From Amoebophrya sp. AT5.2 (taxonomy: Eukaryota; Sar; Dinophyceae; Syndiniales; Amoebophryaceae), in assembly GCA_005223375.1 (NCBI GenBank), contig RXOD01005388.1, positions 1 to 14,381 of the forward strand: a stretch of 14,381 nucleotides of DNA, in the 5' to 3' direction. The notes under the pieces were generated by a model. The model was not told where the DNA came from, did not search any database, and worked only from the letters and a program-made list of their open reading frames with translations. Below are positions 8,855 to 14,381 of this stretch, one piece after another (the stretch's first letter is position 1; each line of letters starts with the position of its first letter). The position numbers were made by a program, and so were the translations under genes.

Positions 8855-10158
8855 TTAGCTCCGGGACGAGCTGTCCGAGGTCGATCCCGAAGAGGAGTCG
8901 GAATCCTCTGAGCTCGAGTCCCGCAGTCTGTGTTTCTTCTCGTACTTTCGTCGCTTTGCTTTCGTTTTTGCCTCCTTTTTCTCTTTTTTCACCTGTTTTT
9001 TCTCCTTTTTCTCCAGCTTCTTCCGCGCTTTCTTCTGCTTTTTGGCTTCCCTCTTCTGCTGCTTCAGGGCCCGGCGCTCCGCCTTCGGCAACTTGGGCTT
9101 CTTCATCTCCTTCGATGGCGACGGCTCTGAAGAAGCATCAACCATCGGCACGTCGCTACTCTTTGGTCCGCCGGCCGCCGGTGGAAAGGTAGATGACCAC
9201 GCAGCGGTCTTTTTCGCAGAACCACCTTCATCTTCTTCACCGCCCCCTTCGCCGAAAAGTCGTGGCGACCTCCCCCCGTTCGACCCCAGCTGCTCCCCAT
9301 TCGGCACTGAGGCGGACTGCTGCGCGCCGTATTTCCGCAGGATATCCTCCTTCGCTGAAGCTTCTCCTTCCTGCGGCCCAGCACCTGCTCCTCCGATTCG
9401 CGCCACGGGCTCGAATTTCGAACTAGTGGACGACGAGGAGCCACCAGCTGCTCCGTTTACTTGCTGGCCCCCCTCGGTCGCTTCTCCGGTGCCCTCGTAC
9501 TCGTCGTTCATTCCATAGAGGCGCGCCTTCTTCGCCTCCAGGTCCGCTGATCGGTGCACCGCAAAGCCCAGTCCCTTCGCGGACTCGATGTTGGCCCCAC
9601 TGTCGTCCTCCGCGCCCGCTTGATCAGGGTCGTCTTTGGCGAGTGCCATCTGCATCTCCCGCGCCGTGAGCTGCTGCTTGGACAACAGAAGCTTCTTCGG
9701 CTTCTGGCCTAACGCCTCCTGCATCAGCTCGTCCTCAAACTCGCGAATCGCCTGCTGCTCCTGCTGCTTTGTCGTACCAGAGCCGCGCTCGTGCCGCCAC
9801 CAGTCGCTACGGGAAAAATTACCTGTATTATGTATTTAATGTTGTGCTGGGTGGTGGTCGTGTGCTGACAAAAGAATGACAAGGAAGTCAAGGCGAGTTG
9901 TAAACAGTTCTGTCGAGGTCAACCACATGCAAACATATCATGAGATGATGGTGAACAAAGAAACGCGTTCCAAAGAAATGGCGTAGCCGTTGTCGTTGAT
10001 GTACCATATCGACCCATGGTCCCGACCTTCTGCGACGCGCCGAGGTAAACCTCTCTGTCCTTCCATGACATGCCCTTCACGGAGTCCCATTGAAACTGTT
10101 CCTGCCCGCCGCGCGCGCCCTCGCGGATGCGGTTCTGATGCCATGATAAATCCGCCAT
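8855..10158 (-). CDS. MMTAG2: MMTAG2-family protein (multiple myeloma tumor-associated protein 2 homologue)
   Basis: Two exons, 10158-10005 and 9822-8855, give 373 residues. The N-terminus carries the family signature: ARGGQEQFQWDSVKGMSWKD followed by REVYLGASQKVGTMGRYG matches the GGQDQFNWEDVK...YLGxS...VGRW block known in animals and plants. After the splice, SDWWRHER and an acidic/Gln-rich helix (EQQAIREFEDELMQEALG) match the DLxWYA and EAxxAALG part. GLGFAVHR near residue 135 recalls the later LGxxVFxHHR motif. The C-terminus has a long Lys-rich, probably helical stretch (about residues 290-352) and ends in a Ser/Asp-rich tail (DSSSEDSDSSSGSTSDSSS), again typical. The family is widespread in eukaryotes, largely of unknown biochemical function, and generally thought nuclear; the Lys-rich part would serve as a nuclear signal or RNA-binding surface (inference). 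The Gly/Ala/Ser-rich middle is longer than in the human protein (263 residues). Start is ATG 10158, the first Met ahead of the conserved block. Confidence 0.88.
9823..10004 (-). other. Intron, GT-AG, 182 nt
   Basis: The donor TATG|GTACAT and acceptor AATACAG|GTAATT are both in phase 1 and give a Gly codon (G|GT), so GRYG runs into NFSRSDWWRHER. A second acceptor, CCCGTAG|CGACTGG, 16 nt downstream, is in phase 2 and has no matching donor. Homology on both sides of the junction supports the placement. Confidence 0.75.
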
Positions 10159-11247
10159 TTTGATCTATCTTGCTCCTGGTGGAGCAGGTGTCCTTCAGTT
10201 TGTTCTCCTCAGATGATATTGCAGTGTCCTGACTGACTGCGATTGTGAGAAGAACGAATTTAGGAGATGACGCGTGCGTGTCTATGCTCGTTGCAGATTC
10301 AGCTGTACAGAGTCAGAGTTTGTTAGTCTAGAACACAACTTAACGGGGTCCTGGTAGGAGGCGATTTTTGATCAAAGAGTCGGGTTCGAAGACTCACGAG
10401 GATGTAGCGCTCGTTTGCGCGTCGGTTCGGATCTCGACGATTAAATTTTCGATCGGAACTTATTGAATTCATTGGAATATAAAGGAAAACACCGAGCAAT
10501 TGATTCTCGAAGCGAAGATCTCTTCAGGGTTCCAATGTTGAAGGTTTTTGTTATACAGCCGGTGAAGGCGTGATCGAACATACCGCAGAATTTTGTGGCA
10601 GCTTCCGCATCGCCGGTTCAGAAAAGTTTTCAGTTTCTTGCTGGTCGCTTGGGCTTGTTGTTGTTCTCGTGGAGGTTATATAAATTATGTCTGGCACTAA
10701 AACATTTCTGAGGCTGTCGCGGAAAAAAATTGTACATGATGATCCGTTCTAGTGCCACGTGATTTGAGCTATTTGAAGTACGAGTACGTATGCGCGACAG
10801 TGATTCCTGCCTTCTAGCGTATAGTTTGAGTTTCTTCGTTCCAATTCCAATAGCAATTATCCACATCTGGATCTGCAAGTGCAACTGCCTCGTAAGCTTT
10901 TCAGCTCAGGAAGGCATTCGCAGTTGCATCCACCAGGCTGAGGCGCAGCTCCTGGACATTCATCACGAGAGCGCGCGCATTCAAGAAATTGGTCTGGTCA
11001 AGGTCATTCTGGTTGTGATTAAGAGAGAAAAACTTTGGTGAAGAGATGGAAAATGAAAATACATTCTTAAGCGGTTCATTTGTTCGAAAGCGAATGGAAT
11101 GCGAAACATGTATGAAGAGCCCACTAACTATACTCCTTATATATATGCAGCTCTGAGCGCAGGGGGACGCGACGGCGCCGCTCGCCGTAGAAAAAGCACC
11201 ACGTGACACCGACACAGACGGGCACGGGCCCCAGTAGCGCGCTCCAT
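10159..11247. other. Intergenic region, no supported gene
   Basis: About 1.09 kb lie between the TAG of the hydrolase gene (11248) and the ATG of the MMTAG2-like gene (10158). The sequence is AT-richer than the flanking exons. Minus-strand frames at 10884-10630 and 11215-10901 (84 and 104 codons) have Asn/Ser/Phe-rich, random-looking composition and no motif. A TTATATATAT tract at 11138-11147 lies only 100 bp past the hydrolase stop, too far from the next gene to call its promoter. A GGTTCGA box near 10382 is not part of a foldable tRNA. Confidence 0.45.
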
Positions 11248-14200
11248 CTAAGGCGACGGGTCAATGTCAGGCGTGCTTCCGATGCGAGACACCAGAAGGT
11301 CTGGTGTCGCTAGCTGGCGCAGCCGGTTCGCCCTAGCACTTGTGTCAGTCGGCGACGACGACGAGCCGGAAAGTGGCAGAGCTGCAACGTCGCCCGCGCT
11401 GGAGGCCCCCATCATAAGGCGGTCACCCGGGAGCTCTATCTGCTCCCCGTAGTAGTTCTTCGGCGGATTGACGTAGAAGCCTTCCGACGGTCCTCTCCCT
11501 GCGACCCTCGCTCCTGCTCCACCTCCAGAGCCCCACCCCATACCCATTCCCAACTGTCTCTCGTCTATCACATTGCCCGCTGCAATCCCGTTTTCACCGT
11601 CCGATCTTGTTCCGACAGAAACATACGTTCTGGACATTGGGCTGAAAGGCGATTGCGAGAGCTTTGCAATTTGGAACTGTGGCCCTTGTTGCGGATCATC
11701 ATGGGGAGCGGCAAACGAGGAAGGCGACACTGCCGCAGTTGATGAGGATGATGATGCTCGTGAAGACGAAGACGCCGCCTGCAGGAAAGCTGAGGCGCCG
11801 AGGGGTGCACCGCCGCCGCCGCGTGGGTCCGAGACTTGTTGCTGGCGGCCGGGATTCAGGTCGTCCGGGCTGCCAGCGTGGCCGTTTTCATGTCCCTGCG
11901 GTCCGTGGTTCGTCGTGGTCGCAGCGCGTGTTAGCGGCAGCGGCACCGCACCTACTCCTGGCACCACCAATCCGCGGCCCAGGCCGATGGTAAACTGCGG
12001 GCTCCGCTGATGTTGCAACAATGGGCTTGCGCTGCTGACGCTGCTCGCGGAGGCCACCCTCGGCTGCGGAGACGGCTGGTAAAACGAAGGGGCAGTCGTG
12101 GGATTTGAGTTCACGTTGGAGCTGTTCAGCACGAGAGAAACTGAGTTGAAGTGGTAGCCGTGATCACGTCGCACCGGTAACGCGCGCGGAAACTGCCCCG
12201 CGGTGTTGGTAACCCCGAGCCGTGGTACCGCGAGTTGGGGGTGACGCTGGCCGTAACTGTCGAAGCAACGTGAAGGTGGTAGGTCTACGACCTCGATGTC
12301 GATCAATTATAGACCGACCACCTCCTCGTCCACAACAAGCTCGAGGCGCCGGTAGATGACGGTCCCACGTCTGGTCGTACATCTTCTCCCGTATCAACCA
12401 ATCTATGAATGTATGAATCGATGAACAGAAAAAAAAAAATCACGACGCAGACAAATTGATAGCGTAAATTGAGACCTTTCGCCTGGTAGACCTGGTGATC
12501 CAGCAGCCGCACTGCCGCGTTCTATGTGAGCGCGGTTTCTCGCCTCACCGTCTTCCACCTCTGGCGAATTGTCTCCACCGGGCTTTCTCAGGCGGTAATT
12601 CAGGAAATCCGCCGGCGAGGTCGGAACATTAGTCGAGATCCGGGGGCTGTAGGCGTCTCCCCGTTTTCTTCGCAGAAAGCGCTCAAGCATGGGAAGCACG
12701 TCATTCTGGATGATATTATTTCGGAAAATCAAAATTGAATTTTGAAGCAAGTCATCCAATGTCAAGGATCAGAACCGCAAGGACCCGCGGTTGCTCGCAC
12801 CATCAACTCAATTCCAAGCACCTGCCAATCCAGGTCATTGTGATTCTTCCCGCTGAGCTTCTTGAACGAGACGAGGTCGTAACCGTCGTAGTTTCTTTCT
12901 CGCGCTGACTTTTTGTCGTGGCCATTCCACCGCAGGTCCTTGTACAGGCGCTCGGCGTCAGCGATCGGAATCACGTTATCAAACTCGCCGTGCATGATAC
13001 AAATCGCGCTTCTCTCCCGGCACTTCGCCAGCTCTTTGTAGTTGTTCCAGTGCGTGTGATCAAAGGATATCATGCTCCCAAACGGGAACTCGGCCGCGAT
13101 CGACTCGATGGAGTAGTAGGGAGATTGGAGGATGACCTGACGGTGGCAGATGCAAATTAAGGGAGGCATGGGGGAACAACTCCATACATTCTGCATGCGG
13201 TATCTCACTGCTTAGCAGGCAGTTGAGTTTCCTTCCCGTGGAAACATCATGGTGCTTGCGATGAGCATACGTTCAGTTAGCACACGCGGCTCTTCAACGC
13301 TATCAGTATCATGATCATCAAAAATATTACTGCATGGAAAGCTTTTCTTGCTTGTCCCGCTAGTCGCGCCACCGGACCCGTTCCGATGCTCCTTCCGTAC
13401 AGAAGAATATCTTCCTCCTTGTACCCCTTCACGTACTTGACGAAGTGCAGTGCTGCTTTCGCTATCCCGTCGACTATGGGGCACGTGCACTCCAGAATCA
13501 GACCTGGATTCGCCTTCACAGCGGCCTCGGTTTCTTCAATGTACCGCTGTACCTCGCTCACAGGGCCGCGCATGGAAAATCCGAGGCCAAGCAGAGACAC
13601 GGCAGATGGAGTTCTGGAGGAGCTGCGTCCAGCCGTTCCAAGCTTATGCGAAGAGGACGTTGCCGCATCATGTCCGGTGGAAACCGTATGCCTACGGACA
13701 CTTCTGCTGGATCCGCCATCTTCTTCCAGCACGTCGTAGAAGCTGTCGTCAAACCTCGGTCCGCTTCGCTGCGACAGCGACGTCCCCGCGCTACTGCTTC
13801 CGGACGCCGACTCAGCCGCGTCCGGATCGTAGATGAACGCGTTGCGATCGTTGATCGCGTGGCCGAGTGCCATTCGTGTTGCCTGTTCGTGGAAACTGCG
13901 ATTCATCGGCGGCGGGCTCGGAGTGTCCATCGACAAAAACTCTCGCACTCCGATCTTCTTCTGCCAGCTGCGTTGGCTTTGCCTTCCCGATTCATCGTGA
14001 TCGTCCCTTGCCCACCTCGCGCCTCCGGCGGAGAAGGTCGAGTCGTGCGTCGAGTACGAGTCCGCATCTCCGGTACCGGTCGTGGATATCATCGACGACG
14101 ACTGCCCGTCGTACTCGTTTGGCGACGCAGACACCTCCACCACCTCGCCGAAAATAGTTGATTGCATCATCTTCTTCTTCGTGGCCGCGGCCGCGTTTTT

Positions 14201-14381
14201 CATGCTCGCCCCATTTCTGCGATTTCCCCCGCTCCCATTCGCGGATGGCGGTATCGGCTGGCGTGCGAGTAACGAGATTCCGCCGCCGACGCGGTCTCCC
14301 GCTAAGCTGGAGCCAGAAGTGGAGGACGACGCCGCGGTTGCATAGTCCCCGGCGCTGCCCTCCTCATTGTTCTCTCGGCTG
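11248..14381 (-). CDS. ABHD17-like alpha/beta hydrolase with long disordered extensions (5' end beyond window)
   Basis: Four exons: window edge-13331, 13136-12822, 12705-12492 and 12284-11248, giving 871 residues inside the window (numbered from the first full codon at 14380). The catalytic core fits the ABHD17 / bem46-type serine hydrolases: nucleophile elbow GRSIGTGP with Ser331, strand VILQSPYYSI, acid HGEFDNVIP with Asp403, and base GKNHND with His449, followed by the terminal helix NDVLPMLERFL created by a splice. Members remove palmitate from membrane-anchored proteins or act as related esterases; the substrate here is unknown. Residues 1-270 are mostly disordered and Ser/Gly/Arg-rich, and the last ~345 residues are Pro/Ser/Gly-rich with QFQIAKL and NYYGEQIELPGDR islands. 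The N-terminal part of the hydrolase fold is poor: no HGNA/HANA oxyanion motif is visible, and only a GLGFSMRGPVSE stretch recalls the GYGxSxGxPSE strand. Asp-His spacing is longer than in the animal enzymes. The last exon assignment is the weakest part. Confidence 0.78.
12285..12491 (-). other. Intron, GT-AG, 207 nt, with junction-spanning inverted repeat
   Basis: The donor ACCAG|GTCTAC and acceptor GTCGTAG|ACCTAC are both in phase 1 and give an Asp codon (G|AC), joining AAAGSP to DLPPSRCFD. The 8-bp arms GTAGACCT (plus strand 12486-12493) and AGGTCTAC (12281-12288) are exact inverted copies and include both splice junctions. A poly-T tract followed by CATAG at about 12410 offers an alternative acceptor inside it, so alternative splicing is possible. 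Confidence 0.5.
12706..12821 (-). other. Intron, GT-AG, 116 nt
   Basis: The donor TGGCAG|GTGCTT and acceptor CATCCAG|AATGAC are both in phase 0. The junction HNDLDWQ-NDVLPMLERFL restores the expected hydrolase ending (HNDxx...YxxxLxxFI). Unspliced, the frame would stop at 12762 after 20 non-conserved residues. Confidence 0.8.
13137..13330 (-). other. Intron, GT-AG, 194 nt
   Basis: The donor CATGCA|GTAATA and acceptor CCGTCAG|GTCATC are both in phase 0. The junction KAFHA-VILQSPYY reproduces the strand after the nucleophile elbow in ABHD17-type hydrolases (AAVILHSP). Unspliced, the frame runs into a hydrophobic non-family tail and stops at 13277. Confidence 0.88.

Noticed and set aside
10141..10175. 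GCCATTTTG on the plus strand, resembling part of the dinoflagellate spliced-leader sequence
   Set aside because: Only about nine bases match, and they overlap the start codon of the MMTAG2-like gene on the other strand; no donor site or snRNA-like body follows.
10361..10420. GGTTCGA box resembling a tRNA T-loop
   Set aside because: The surrounding bases give a 9-nt loop on a GAGTC/GACTC stem, and no acceptor, D or anticodon arms can be folded around it.
11138..11147. TATATATA tract as a promoter
   Set aside because: It is almost 1 kb from the next start codon and just past the previous stop, in AT-rich spacer where such tracts are expected.

Overview
The window is nuclear DNA of a protist with spliced genes. 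Five coding units can be read and all lie on the minus strand. Four have at least one intron that I could place by reading-frame continuity; the introns are 116-259 nt long, end in AG, and one starts with GC instead of GT. One-way gene order, a GC-AG intron, compact spacing, and secreted proteins with long Ser/Lys/Glu-rich tracts suggest an alveolate, most likely a dinoflagellate-type lineage (a compact syndinian such as Amoebophrya, or a perkinsid-like relative). This placement is inferred from style, not from a marker gene. TAA, TAG and TGA all end genes, so the code looks standard. No rRNA, tRNA, CRISPR array, transposase or plus-strand gene was found.

Read in the direction of transcription (right to left): (1) 14381-11248, open at the right edge, a serine hydrolase of the ABHD17 / alpha-beta hydrolase type with four exons, a long disordered N-terminus and a low-complexity tail. 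(2) 10158-8855, a two-exon homologue of the conserved eukaryotic protein MMTAG2. (3) 8104-3490, which I read as one 1451-residue type I membrane protein: signal peptide, a Lys/Arg-rich half, an Asp/Glu-rich half, a Cys-rich ectodomain, one membrane segment and an acidic Ser-rich tail. It otherwise looks like two unrelated genes; a GC-AG intron at 5792-5534 joins them and restores a duplicated cysteine pattern. (4) 3131-2574, a small exon of unknown function whose 5' end is unresolved; it is phase-compatible with being the last exon of (3). (5) 1501-1, a second signal-peptide/single-membrane-span protein with one intron, open at the left edge.

The spaces between genes (1502-2573, 8105-8854, 10159-11247) hold no convincing gene, only small inverted and diverged direct repeats. 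The genes do not form an obvious pathway: two are surface or secretory membrane proteins, one is a likely lipid-modification esterase, one is a probable nuclear protein. The points most worth checking are the joined membrane protein, the hydrolase lacking the N-terminal part of its fold, and the last hydrolase intron, whose two splice junctions lie inside an 8-bp inverted repeat.
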